From NCBI RefSeq assembly GCF_000238295.3, contig NZ_AHCD03000044.1, positions 186,001 to 250,000 of the forward strand: 64,000 nt of DNA. Reading direction: 5' to 3'. Positions 27,219 through 35,326 of the stretch are shown in pieces. Each line of letters opens with the position of its first letter. The stretch's first letter is position 1. Origin of the DNA: Pseudoalteromonas rubra (lineage in GTDB: Bacteria > Pseudomonadota > Gammaproteobacteria > Enterobacterales > Alteromonadaceae). The notes beneath the pieces were generated by a model, which saw only the letters and a program-made list of their open reading frames with translations, was not told where the DNA came from and did not search any database. The position numbers and the translations under genes are program-made.

Positions 27219-27717
27219 GCTGCTCGTTGCTGTGTTTTTGTTATTGTGTTGGTCTGAGGGTAAGGCTCAGAACCTGAGTGAGAACGAGCTCAAAGCAGCG
27301 TTTTTATATCGATTTAGCCAGTTCAGTAAGTGGCCGCCACCTCCGCCCGACAAACTGCGCTTTTGTGTGGTCGGTAACCCGGATCTTTTTAAGGCCATTA
27401 ATTCACTGCTGCACGAACAGGAAGTGGATGATGACACAGAGGTTATTGAGCTGCCAGACAACGCGCAAGTATCACGATGCGATATTCTGTTTTTAAGCCA
27501 GCAAAACAGACAGCAAACCCAGTACTGGCTGGAAGATTTGGAACAGTCTCCGGTGTTGGTGGTGGCAGATACCAGCGAAGGGTTTCGTCAGGGGGCCATG
27601 ATAGGCCTGATAGCAGATACCAATAATCTCAGCTTTCGTGTAAACCTGACGGACGCAAAACGGCATGGCCTGAACTTCAGTGCACATTTACTAAAGCTGG
27701 CCACTGAGGTACGGTGA
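27211..27717 (+). CDS. YfiR-like periplasmic protein (DUF4154)
   Basis: A 168-aa secreted protein of the YfiR/DUF4154 family, periplasmic repressors of YfiN-type diguanylate cyclases. A signal peptide (MIKLLVAVFLLLCWSEGKAQ) leads into NELKAAFLYRFSQFSKWP, the family's most conserved stretch, then LRFCVVGNPD and SRCDILFLSQQ. Start at 27211 is chosen because it creates the signal peptide and an 8-bp overlap with the receptor gene. The frame continues open upstream to 27091, but only inside the receptor gene. It probably sets the activity of the cyclase in response to envelope or redox stress. Confidence 0.85.
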   Translation: MIKLLVAVFLLLCWSEGKAQNLSENELKAAFLYRFSQFSKWPPPPPDKLRFCVVGNPDLFKAINSLLHEQEVDDDTEVIELPDNAQVSRCDILFLSQQNRQQTQYWLEDLEQSPVLVVADTSEGFRQGAMIGLIADTNNLSFRVNLTDAKRHGLNFSAHLLKLATEVR

Positions 27718-27767
27718 ATCAGGTAAAGCGCGGCAAATAAAAATAGCAAAGCGTAAAGGAGAGTAAA

Positions 27768-28523
27768 ATGAAGTTGATGGGAGTCGATCTGGCCTGGCAT
27801 AGTGAAAAGAATCCATCCGCAGCGGCAATAGGGCAATTGGACCAGGGCGTATTGTCTCTGGAGGCCCTAGAGCCTGCATTGTTTGGGATCGCGGATGTGA
27901 TGGCGTTCATCGCGAACGAACCTTCGCTTACAGGTATTGCGATCGATGCGCCGTTGATCATTGAAAATCAAACCGGTCAGCGGGAGTGTGAAAAACAGCT
28001 CAGCAGAGAGTATGGGTCTCGAAAGGCGTCTTGCCATACCTCAAACACCACCTTATATCCCGATGCGTCAAGTGTTGTACTCTCTATGGCATTGCAGGAG
28101 CTTGGGTTTGGGCATTTGACTGACTCACAATGGCAAATTGAGTGTTATCCACATCCTGCGATGATCGAGTGTTTTGAGTTGCCTGAAAGGTTGCTTTATA
28201 AGAAAGGGGATGTGGCCACTCGAAAGTCCGGCCAGATTGCGCTGGCCAGTTTAATTGCACAGCTCGCTTCCTCAAAGGTCTTGGCACTCCAGGTACCAGA
28301 GCCATTCTCTTATATCTTGTCTGAGAGCTATATTGAATCGTTAAGCGGGCAAGCCCTCAAAAGTAATGAAGACGCACTGGATGCCATTTTTTGTTTGTAC
28401 ATAGCCGGGCTGTACCAGATAAAGGCTCAGGGGATGACCTATGGCTGTCACAAGCAAGGGTATATCTGGGTGCCGCAAATATCGTGTATTTCGTGGTCGC
28501 CAAGCCTGAAAAAGTGTTTATAG
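27768..28523 (+). CDS. DUF429 family protein (RNase H-like fold)
   Basis: A 251-aa protein of the DUF429 family, predicted to have a ribonuclease H-like nuclease fold. It begins with MGVDLAWH (the D that ligates metal) and has IAIDAPLII and a late acidic motif in SNEDALDAIFCLY. A ribosome site AAAGGAGAG precedes the ATG. Its biological role is unknown. It ends 28 bp from the convergent gene downstream. Confidence 0.8.
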   Translation: MKLMGVDLAWHSEKNPSAAAIGQLDQGVLSLEALEPALFGIADVMAFIANEPSLTGIAIDAPLIIENQTGQRECEKQLSREYGSRKASCHTSNTTLYPDASSVVLSMALQELGFGHLTDSQWQIECYPHPAMIECFELPERLLYKKGDVATRKSGQIALASLIAQLASSKVLALQVPEPFSYILSESYIESLSGQALKSNEDALDAIFCLYIAGLYQIKAQGMTYGCHKQGYIWVPQISCISWSPSLKKCL

Positions 28524-28532
28524 AATTTAATA

Positions 28533-28563
28533 CCAAGGGAACCTGAAGCGGCTAGGGTTCCTG
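28533..28563. terminator. Hairpin between convergent genes
   Basis: The stem CCA-GGAACC/GGTTCC-TGG (with a small bulge) lies between the DUF429 gene and the convergent minus-strand gene, overlapping the stop codon of the latter. There is no strong T-run on either side. Confidence 0.4.
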
Positions 28564-29301
28564 GTGGCAACCAAACTCACTGTCGCAATTTGCAGCGCGC
28601 TCCCGCCATATGCGCCCATCCATACGCACGCGCCAGATAGCTGTGTCATGGTAAGAGCCATCACGATTGCGGGTAACAACTTTAACGTCGGTATAATAGC
28701 CACCTGAATGCAGTGCTCGCAGTCCTTCTCGTAAGTGAAGATAATCCAGACTAGTCATACCAAAGCTGCCGCATTCTGAGCGACACACATACTCGAATCT
28801 TTCCATAGCCTTGACGGAGAAGTTATCTTTCCCCATCATGTTGTCGCTCATGACTCTGCCATCCATCACAAACTGAGCGTACTGCTTCACAAACGGGTGA
28901 AGCTGTTCGGTTGTCAGACCCAGATAGGTGGCCAGGCGGGCATCATTTTGGTTGATCTCGGCTCTCAGGCGTTGTTCAAATTCCGGGGAATAGCCGTCAG
29001 CATGGTACTTTGCTTCCTGTACCGCAGGGATCTGGTTGAAAGGCAAGATGTCATCAGGCACTTCACTGTCGTGATAGCCCTTTGGGGCAGCCAGTTTGGT
29101 CATAAAGCGTTCGTACTTCTGAGTGACATTGGCATAGCGCTCGACACTTATCCCAAGTGTTTTGGCGCCTTCATCAAATGCCACCTGCATTTCTTTGAAC
29201 TCAGCCATTGCCTGCTTATTAATCTGGCTGTTGGTGTGCGCAAGTGTGCTATGGCTCAGTAATGCCGCAAGTATCCATGCGGTCAGTGGTAACTTTTTCA
29301 T
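28552..29301 (-). CDS. Secreted protein of unknown function
   Basis: A 249-aa exported protein with a signal peptide (MKKLPLTAWILAALLSHSTL, cleavage near LAHTNS). The mature protein is largely helical and charged, with a cluster of late cysteines at about 174, 178, 238 and 243. I do not recognise a family. The ribosome site AGGAGAGGA is strong and identical to that of the PI-PLC-like gene at 41315. It has no obvious operon partner. Confidence 0.65.
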   Translation of the reverse strand: MKKLPLTAWILAALLSHSTLAHTNSQINKQAMAEFKEMQVAFDEGAKTLGISVERYANVTQKYERFMTKLAAPKGYHDSEVPDDILPFNQIPAVQEAKYHADGYSPEFEQRLRAEINQNDARLATYLGLTTEQLHPFVKQYAQFVMDGRVMSDNMMGKDNFSVKAMERFEYVCRSECGSFGMTSLDYLHLREGLRALHSGGYYTDVKVVTRNRDGSYHDTAIWRVRMDGRIWRERAANCDSEFGCHQEP

Positions 29302-29545
29302 TTCAAATCCTCTCCTTGTGATTAGTGAGATATAAGTTAGTTTTATGTATATTTTTTGTCAAGTTTCTGGGGTTGTATTTTTGCCTTTTCTGCGCGCTGC
29401 AATTGCAGGTTTAGCGTTAATAAGCACATCGCCAGCATACAGTTGATCCTGTAAAGTTAATGACTGATGAATGTTGGGCATTTAGTGGGCTTTTTGCCGA
29501 TGTTATTTAAGTCAGGATGCCTGAGCTCAGAAGCCGGGGAGTACT

Positions 29546-29983
29546 ATGATAGAACTAAAAAAATCAAAACCATCAGAAATAGCGCGATTTGTGGAGATGG
29601 AAAGTGCGGATGATACTGCCGGGTTTATTATTCCCTGCAGCGCAGAGCAACACCTTGCCGCGATGGCGCAGGCACAGATTATTTATTTATCTATCTACGA
29701 GCGCCAAACCCTGGTTGGCTTTATCATTCTTTCACTGGATGATACGACCAGTGTGGAATTTCGCAGAATTGTGGTTAGCGAAAAGGGTCTTGGTATTGGT
29801 CAACACGCAATGCGTTGCATGGAACACTATTGCGTCAATGAGTTGGGGCGTAAACGTGTTTGGCTGGATGTGTTTACCGAAAATACCCGAGGGATCCATA
29901 TTTATCAAAAGCAGGGATACGATCAGTTTGACCGCAGCGAGTATCAGGGCAAGCCGCTACTGCTAATGGAAAAATTACTCTAA
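29546..29983 (+). CDS. GNAT-family N-acetyltransferase
   Basis: A 145-aa acetyltransferase. The acetyl-CoA-binding region VVSEKGLGIGQHAMRCM shows the GNAT Q/R-x-x-G-x-G/A pattern, followed by VWLDVFTENTRGIHIYQKQGY, the conserved motif B with the late N..G...Y. The N-terminus starts with the usual beta strand. Substrate is unknown. A GGGGAG ribosome site lies before the ATG. It is a single gene. Confidence 0.85.
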   Translation: MIELKKSKPSEIARFVEMESADDTAGFIIPCSAEQHLAAMAQAQIIYLSIYERQTLVGFIILSLDDTTSVEFRRIVVSEKGLGIGQHAMRCMEHYCVNELGRKRVWLDVFTENTRGIHIYQKQGYDQFDRSEYQGKPLLLMEKLL

Positions 29984-30169
29984 CATTTTGCCTCACTGGA
30001 TGCCTGGCTCCATGTTTGTTCGTCGGCTGCAGGTTAGCTGGCAGTGCAGGGTTTTTACCTTGCACAGTATTTGCACGTTCTTTGCGCGGTGTTTGCACAA
30101 TCCACTCATATAGTGAGATCAGAGATAGTAACAGGCTATCAGATGTTCAGCTCTGTGGGAGTGATTAGT

Positions 30170-31264
30170 ATGAATACAGTGCATAAAAGGTCGTTGTTGG
30201 CAGTGTGGGTATCGATGTGGGTGTTGTCCGCATGCGGTGGTTCAGGATCTGGGGATGACAGCAGTACTCAGGCGCAGTCGAGTTCGCCAAGTGGTGAGGT
30301 CAGTGGCAGCAGTTCAGGCTCTGCAACAGTGAGCGATAGTACGACAGACAATACGGGCGATAATAGCACCGGCTCTGATGATTCTGCGTCAGAAGACCCC
30401 GAATTGAACACAGACACAGGTATTGCGCTAACGTCGGGCTCGACCGAGGGAGTACTGTGTAATTACTTTTATAATGAGTTCAATGACTCAGCGTCGGTGC
30501 AAATGACCAGCAATGCTGACTGGAGTTGCACAGGCACCACCCGGCAACTCACTGCGAATGGCATCCCCGATCATCAGACCGGCACCTTTCCTAATCCGGG
30601 AAACCCCAATACCATCAGCGAAACGGCGGTAGCCATCAGTTATACGCTCACACCTGAGCAGACAGACACAGTCTCAACCCTGGGAGGACCAAGAGGGGCA
30701 ACGGGTTATGTGCTGAACGGCGTTAAGATTGATGCGAATACTGCGGGTTCCTGCGACGACGCGGGCAACAGTTGTAGCTTGGTCGGTAACACAGGTAACT
30801 GGCATATAGAAGCGCTTGGTCAGACGAGCTTTGACTTTGGCACCGACGACAATAACGCCCACGTTCAGCCTAATGGTTCGTATCATTATCATGGCATGCC
30901 GGAAGGCTTTATTGCGATGCGCGGTGGGTCAGAGTCCAGTATGACCCTGATTGGCTGGGCAGCTGACGGTTTTCCCATTTATGCCCGGTATGGTTATAGC
31001 GATGCACAGGACGCTGAGTCGGCCCTGAAGGTGATGACGGGCAGCTATCAATTGGTACAAAACGTCAGCAGCAGTCGGCCAGCCACATCAGTTTACGCCT
31101 TAGGGACGTTTGCACAGGACTGGGAATACGTGGCAGGCAGTGGTGACCTGGATGAATGTAATGGCCGCTATGGTGTAACGCCTGAGTTCCCTCAGGGCAT
31201 CTATCATTATTATGCCACCGACACATACCCGTATTTTCAGCGTTGTGTCAAAGGCCAGTTGTAG
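30170..31264 (+). CDS. YHYH domain lipoprotein
   Basis: A 364-aa lipoprotein. The start at 30170 is chosen because it gives a lipobox (VLSACGG, Cys near residue 20); the frame is open further upstream. A long Ser/Gly/Asp-rich linker (about 22-90) precedes the YHYH domain, visible as NGSYHYHGMPEGF and WAADGFPIYARYGY, with IYHYYATDTYPYFQRC near the end. The family's function is poorly known. Next to it lies an EF-hand protein 17 bp downstream, so the two probably form a unit. Confidence 0.82.
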   Translation: MNTVHKRSLLAVWVSMWVLSACGGSGSGDDSSTQAQSSSPSGEVSGSSSGSATVSDSTTDNTGDNSTGSDDSASEDPELNTDTGIALTSGSTEGVLCNYFYNEFNDSASVQMTSNADWSCTGTTRQLTANGIPDHQTGTFPNPGNPNTISETAVAISYTLTPEQTDTVSTLGGPRGATGYVLNGVKIDANTAGSCDDAGNSCSLVGNTGNWHIEALGQTSFDFGTDDNNAHVQPNGSYHYHGMPEGFIAMRGGSESSMTLIGWAADGFPIYARYGYSDAQDAESALKVMTGSYQLVQNVSSSRPATSVYALGTFAQDWEYVAGSGDLDECNGRYGVTPEFPQGIYHYYATDTYPYFQRCVKGQL

Positions 31265-31281
31265 TTAGCGGAGGTTTAAGC

Positions 31282-31794
31282 ATGCACAATTTCATCACAG
31301 GTTTACTGATGGCCGCTGGCCTTTCACTCAGCAGCGCAGCCCATGCACATTTAATGGTGGCCGAGCAGGGCACACTGAACTTTGACGAGTCAGGTGCCTA
31401 TCTGGTGGTGGCTATCGACCCATTGAGTTTTCCAAAGGCGGATACCGATAAGAATGGCCATTTGTCGGTCGAGGAGTTTAAACAGGCTCACAATACGCTG
31501 TTTAAAGCCATCCAGGCGCAGGTTTTTATGACCCAGGGAGAGACCCAAAAGCACATCGAAGGTTTGATGCTGTCACCACAAACCGCACACCATGGCGACC
31601 AGGGCGAAATTGACCAAATCGTGGTGATGGGTAAATTTGTTGGCGTTGATCACCAGCAAGGGTTGCAGTTTCACAATGGCTTGTACGGCAAAAACAACGA
31701 AAAGCAGCTAGCCATGCGTGCTAAATATAAGCGCCTGGGGTTAACGCAGCGCTTTACCCTGACAGCAAAGCAGCCTATTGCAAAGGTGTTTTAA
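31282..31794 (+). CDS. Secreted EF-hand protein
   Basis: A 170-aa exported protein with a signal peptide (MHNFITGLLMAAGLSLSSAA, cleavage near HAH). One EF-hand is visible, DTDKNGHLSVEEF at about residues 52-64, which has the Ca2+ ligand spacing D-x-D-x-N-x-H-x-x-x-E-E. The rest is unrecognised. The start ATG at 31282 has a good GGAGGT ribosome site. It follows the YHYH lipoprotein closely, so joint action is likely but unproven. Confidence 0.75.
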   Translation: MHNFITGLLMAAGLSLSSAAHAHLMVAEQGTLNFDESGAYLVVAIDPLSFPKADTDKNGHLSVEEFKQAHNTLFKAIQAQVFMTQGETQKHIEGLMLSPQTAHHGDQGEIDQIVVMGKFVGVDHQQGLQFHNGLYGKNNEKQLAMRAKYKRLGLTQRFTLTAKQPIAKVF

Positions 31795-32062
31795 CAGATT
31801 TCAAGGGCAGTGATTACAATAGAGGGTTGACTGCTGCATTTGTTCCGCCATGCAGCAGTGTCTCACAATTTCTTTTTCTATTCTTATAAATCATAAAGTT
31901 AAGCTTAAAAATAGTGACAAGAAAGCAGGAACTGTTACAAGATATGGCTAACCTTATGTTTCTTGATGAAACTTGAGCTTTTTTGTCCCCATTTTGAATT
32001 GTTGTGCGATTTTTCGCTGTGTACCATTTCTTCGAACTCACATCACAAATGATATAAGGAGA

Positions 32063-33028
32063 ATGACAGTGAAAGTCGTTAAGTTCGTTTTACCCCTGCT
32101 CGTAAGTAGCCTTGCTGCCTCTTTTGTAACTGATGCGCAGGCATCAGCGCCCGGAGAGTGTGATGATTTTATGATCACTTCTCAAATGAACCGCTATCAT
32201 GAATCAGAAGAAGTACAAAGACTCTGGATCAGTGCTGGTAGTCAGTCAAAGTGCGTACGCATGTCGCCAGATCTTCACAACCCTGTTTATGATGTACTTG
32301 CCCGACAGCGTTCACTGCGCAACCAGTTGGAGACGGAACTCAGAACCAGGCTGGATGACGAGTTGAAAAATGGCATTAACAGCTCGCTCAGACACAGGTA
32401 CACCAACTTTGAACTAAAAGGTGGCCTGTCGACAACCCTTACGGCCAATCACAATGGTGAGATCCTCGCCAATGTGAATGGCTTTGGGTTTTACGCCAAA
32501 GCAAAATATACCCTGAAAAATGTTCCTTCAATGATTGCGAGCGCGTACGCAACGGTTAAGGTTGAGCGTATTTCTGTTAACGCAAAATATGACTTTGTGA
32601 AAGGTGAGGCCTATGACCTTAAAGTTGATCCGCTCCATTTAGATGTGGATGTTGATTCCAGGATCTTTGGTATCAGTGTCCCTGTGCTGAGTAATTTCAT
32701 CAATAGCCGAGTCGAAGGCGTGATCCGCGACAAGATTGAAGACTATCTGAATTCAAAGACGAATGGCTGGAGTAAGGCTATGTTCTCGCTGGACAAGGCA
32801 ATTCCGGATGATAAATTTGGTTCATTGGGTGTGTCTGTGAAAAACAGACTGACCAGCTTGTTGCCAGGTAAGTACATCAAGATGTCCTCTTCTGTACAAA
32901 AGATGGATGGGGCGTCGTTCTATGTTGACCTGTCCGGAGACTTTACCATTAGTATGAGTAACAAGGTATTCCAAAACCCTTGTTATATATACTCCGATAA
33001 AGCGTGCAACCTGTTTCCTGATTTCTGA
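32063..33028 (+). CDS. Secreted protein of unknown function
   Basis: A 321-aa exported protein. The signal peptide (VVKFVLPLLVSSLAAS, cleavage near QASA) follows an ATG at 32063 with an AAGGAGA ribosome site, so the upstream open frame from 31973 is not used. The mature part has alternating hydrophobic strands (ELKGGLSTTLTANHNGEILA and following), reminiscent of lipid-binding or tubular folds, and a C-terminal pair of cysteines. I do not recognise a named domain. Confidence 0.65.
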   Translation: MTVKVVKFVLPLLVSSLAASFVTDAQASAPGECDDFMITSQMNRYHESEEVQRLWISAGSQSKCVRMSPDLHNPVYDVLARQRSLRNQLETELRTRLDDELKNGINSSLRHRYTNFELKGGLSTTLTANHNGEILANVNGFGFYAKAKYTLKNVPSMIASAYATVKVERISVNAKYDFVKGEAYDLKVDPLHLDVDVDSRIFGISVPVLSNFINSRVEGVIRDKIEDYLNSKTNGWSKAMFSLDKAIPDDKFGSLGVSVKNRLTSLLPGKYIKMSSSVQKMDGASFYVDLSGDFTISMSNKVFQNPCYIYSDKACNLFPDF

Positions 33029-33048
33029 TAGTTGCAAGTAAGAAACTC

Positions 33049-33072
33049 GCAGGCAGCTAAGCCGCTGCCTGC
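33049..33072. terminator. Bidirectional terminator-like hairpin
   Basis: A perfect 9-bp stem GCAGGCAGC/GCTGCCTGC with a 6-nt loop lies between two convergent genes (ending at 33028 and 33082). No T-run follows on the + strand. Confidence 0.55.
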
Positions 33073-33081
33073 TGTATGAGG

Positions 33082-33891
33082 TTAAAAGGCAATCATGTTC
33101 CCGGCCACCACGACCAGCAAGCCCGCGAACAGCTTTTTGATGGTCGGAACGGGCAAATGCTGAACAGACTTCGCGCCCAATGGTGCGGTAAACCACGAGG
33201 TACACACTATGCCCAGTAGGGCAGGTAAATATACAAACCCGGCAAACCCATCTGACAAGGCAAACTGTGCACTGCCCGACGTGATGTACCCCACAGAGCC
33301 AAACAGCGCTATCACGATACCGCAGGCTGAAGCACAGCCAATGGCTTTTTTCATATCAATAGAGAAAAACGTCAGCAGGGGCACCAGCAATGCACCACCA
33401 CCGATACCAATCATGGCTGAGAGCCCGCCAGTGATGGTTGTAAACCCCGTTAACAGTCCTTTGTTTGGCATGCTACGCTCGTCTGATGCGGGTTTATTAC
33501 TGCCAAAAAACATTTTGAGTGCAATCAAGACCACACTGACGGCGAAGACCCAGCGCACGATTTGCTCGGGCAACATGGCGGCTAAAAAACCACTGATCAG
33601 CGCACCCAGCGCAACCCCGGTCATAATCCAGGGGGCGAGTTCCCAGGGCACATTGCCATTTTTATGGTGGGCGATGGCTGATGAAGTAGAGGTAAACAGA
33701 ATAGAGGCCAACGAGGTAGCGATGGCGGCAACTATCACCTGCTCAGCGGGCAGGACCGCAAAATACAGTAAAATACTGCTCAGGACCGGGACAATAACCA
33801 GTCCGCCGCCAATACCAAGGAGCCCGGCCAGAAAACCAACTCCGCTGCCTAACAAGGCGCAGTATGCAATCAATAACAACAAGTCACTCAT
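33082..33891 (-). CDS. TauE/SafE-type sulfite/anion exporter family permease
   Basis: A 269-aa membrane protein of the TauE/SafE family (eight-helix permeases that move sulfite, sulfoacetate or related anions). The repeat motif GFLAGLLGIGGGLVIVPVL lies near residue 19 and its second copy, GGLSAMIGIGGGALLVPLL, near residue 155, as expected for the family's two halves. The substrate cannot be told from sequence. Its neighbours on either side point in the other direction, so it is transcribed alone. Confidence 0.88.
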   Translation of the reverse strand: MSDLLLLIAYCALLGSGVGFLAGLLGIGGGLVIVPVLSSILLYFAVLPAEQVIVAAIATSLASILFTSTSSAIAHHKNGNVPWELAPWIMTGVALGALISGFLAAMLPEQIVRWVFAVSVVLIALKMFFGSNKPASDERSMPNKGLLTGFTTITGGLSAMIGIGGGALLVPLLTFFSIDMKKAIGCASACGIVIALFGSVGYITSGSAQFALSDGFAGFVYLPALLGIVCTSWFTAPLGAKSVQHLPVPTIKKLFAGLLVVVAGNMIAF

Positions 33892-34062
33892 TCCGTTTTT
33901 CTCATTATATTATATGGGGTTAGACGGGTGGCGAGTGCATCGACGGTTAGCCTGTTGGTAACCAGTTCGCCACGTTCTGAGCGAGTATATCAAGATAATG
34001 TCCGTGGCTTTTCAGATAAGTTTTGAATATTCCTCACGTTTTACATGAAGTAAATTCAACTT

Positions 34063-34102
34063 AAACATCTAGATGGCTAGATGTTTTTATTTCTAGGTGT
34101 TT
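34063..34102 (+). promoter_or_regulatory. Array of MetJ-box-like octamers upstream of the methionine synthase genes
   Basis: Five contiguous octamers, AAACATCT AGATGGCT AGATGTTT TTATTTCT AGGTGTTT. The first three each match the MetJ consensus AGACGTCT at six of eight positions; the last two match less well. The central part is also a 9-bp inverted repeat AACATCTAG/CTAGATGTT. Arrays of two to five such boxes bind the MetJ-SAM repressor. Placement 234 nt before a methionine-synthase operon supports the call. Confidence 0.7.
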
Positions 34103-34335
34103 TTATTCCCGTTTTTCCATGAGACCCCTGCAAAATGCAGGCATCTCGCAGTAACCATGAATACAACTCAAGTTTTAGGTGAAATTAAACCGTTTTTCTT
34201 CAAGTGCTTGTCCGGGTAACAATGTAATTGCTCCAAACGCCAGGCTAGCTTAACGATGGCTAAGTGCATGCGCTGCACCGGGAAGAGCACATTGTACATT
34301 TGGGTTAATCACAGAATATTGGATACCAGAACGCC
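34103..34335 (+). other. Probable long structured 5' leader of the MesX/MesD operon
   Basis: Two hairpins are visible. The first, at 34121-34147, pairs GAGA..CCTGC with GCAGG..TCTC around an AAAAT loop with a symmetric internal loop. The second, at 34264-34278, pairs GTGCA with TGCAC. A 20-codon open frame (34157-34219) lies between them; it has no methionine cluster apart from its start, so I do not read it as an attenuator peptide. The leader matches no riboswitch class I know. Confidence 0.4.
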
Positions 34336-35310
34336 ATGAATAACGAGTTTACTTTTACAGTTAAAAGCATCATTTTTGATGAAAACTACCATCCGTCAGA
34401 CAGCACACGGATCACCACTAACTTTGCGAACCTGGCCAGAGGGGAAAGCCGTCAGGCAAACCTGCGTAACGCACTCAAGATGATCGATAATCGTTTCAAT
34501 GCCTTGGCTAACTGGGATAACCCCAATGGAGATCGCTATGCCATTGAGCTGGAAATCATCTCTGTAGATATCGACGTGGCGGGTAACAAAGAAGCTTTCC
34601 CATCGATTGAGGTACTGAAGACCAACATCATTGATCATAAAACCGGTGAGCGCATCGAAGGTATAGTCGGCAATAACTTCTCATCTTATGTACGAGACTA
34701 TGACTTCAGTGTGGTACTGCTGGACCACAACAAAGGGAAGTCGCAGTTTAGCATTCCTGAAGGCTTTGGGGAGTTGCACGGCAAACTGTTCAAACATTTT
34801 GTGAACTCAAGCGCCTATAAACAAAACTTTAAGAAACTGCCGGTTATCTGCCTGAGCGTGTCAGACAGCAAAATCTACCAAAGAACTGAAAATCACCATC
34901 CGGTGCTGGGTTATGAGTATGAGCCGAATGAGTCCTCGCTGACCGAGCAATACTTTAAGAAAATGGGCCTGCAAGTACGCTACTTTATGCCGCCAAATAG
35001 TGTTGCCCCGCTGGCATTCTACTTCTTCGGCGATCTGTTGAATGACTACACTAACCTGGAGTTAATCAGCACTATCAGCACCATGGAAACGTTTCAGAAG
35101 ATCTATCGCCCGGAGATATACAACGCCAATGCGGTGGCAGGTCAACGCTACCAGCCAAACCTGAAAAACCTCGACCATTCACTGACGCAAATTGTGTATG
35201 ACCGTGAGGAGCGCAGCAGACTGGCGGTGGAGCAGGGAAAATTTGCCCAGGAGCACTTTATTAAACCTTACCAAAGTGTCCTTGAGCAGTGGTCGGCGAA
35301 TTACGCCTGA
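34336..35310 (+). CDS. mesX: MesX, DUF1852 partner of the MesD methionine synthase
   Basis: A 324-aa DUF1852 protein. Its family works with MesD, a short methionine synthase that methylates homocysteine without folate, as shown genetically in Acinetobacter; the precise role of MesX is not settled. The N-terminal FTVKSIIFDENYHPSDSTRI and the adjacent MesD gene 16 bp downstream give the assignment. I see no metal-binding Cys cluster. The operon probably responds to methionine through the MetJ boxes upstream. Confidence 0.85.
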   Translation: MNNEFTFTVKSIIFDENYHPSDSTRITTNFANLARGESRQANLRNALKMIDNRFNALANWDNPNGDRYAIELEIISVDIDVAGNKEAFPSIEVLKTNIIDHKTGERIEGIVGNNFSSYVRDYDFSVVLLDHNKGKSQFSIPEGFGELHGKLFKHFVNSSAYKQNFKKLPVICLSVSDSKIYQRTENHHPVLGYEYEPNESSLTEQYFKKMGLQVRYFMPPNSVAPLAFYFFGDLLNDYTNLELISTISTMETFQKIYRPEIYNANAVAGQRYQPNLKNLDHSLTQIVYDREERSRLAVEQGKFAQEHFIKPYQSVLEQWSANYA

Positions 35311-35326
35311 TAGTTAATGAGAATAA

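Noticed and set aside
33209..33961. 250-codon open frame antisense to the TauE-like permease
   Set aside because: It is the complement of a clear membrane protein; its composition (Pro/Ser/Asn-rich) is that of an antisense shadow.
34157..34219. 20-codon leader peptide upstream of MesX as an attenuator
   Set aside because: No methionine codons follow its start, so it does not fit a methionine-attenuation peptide.
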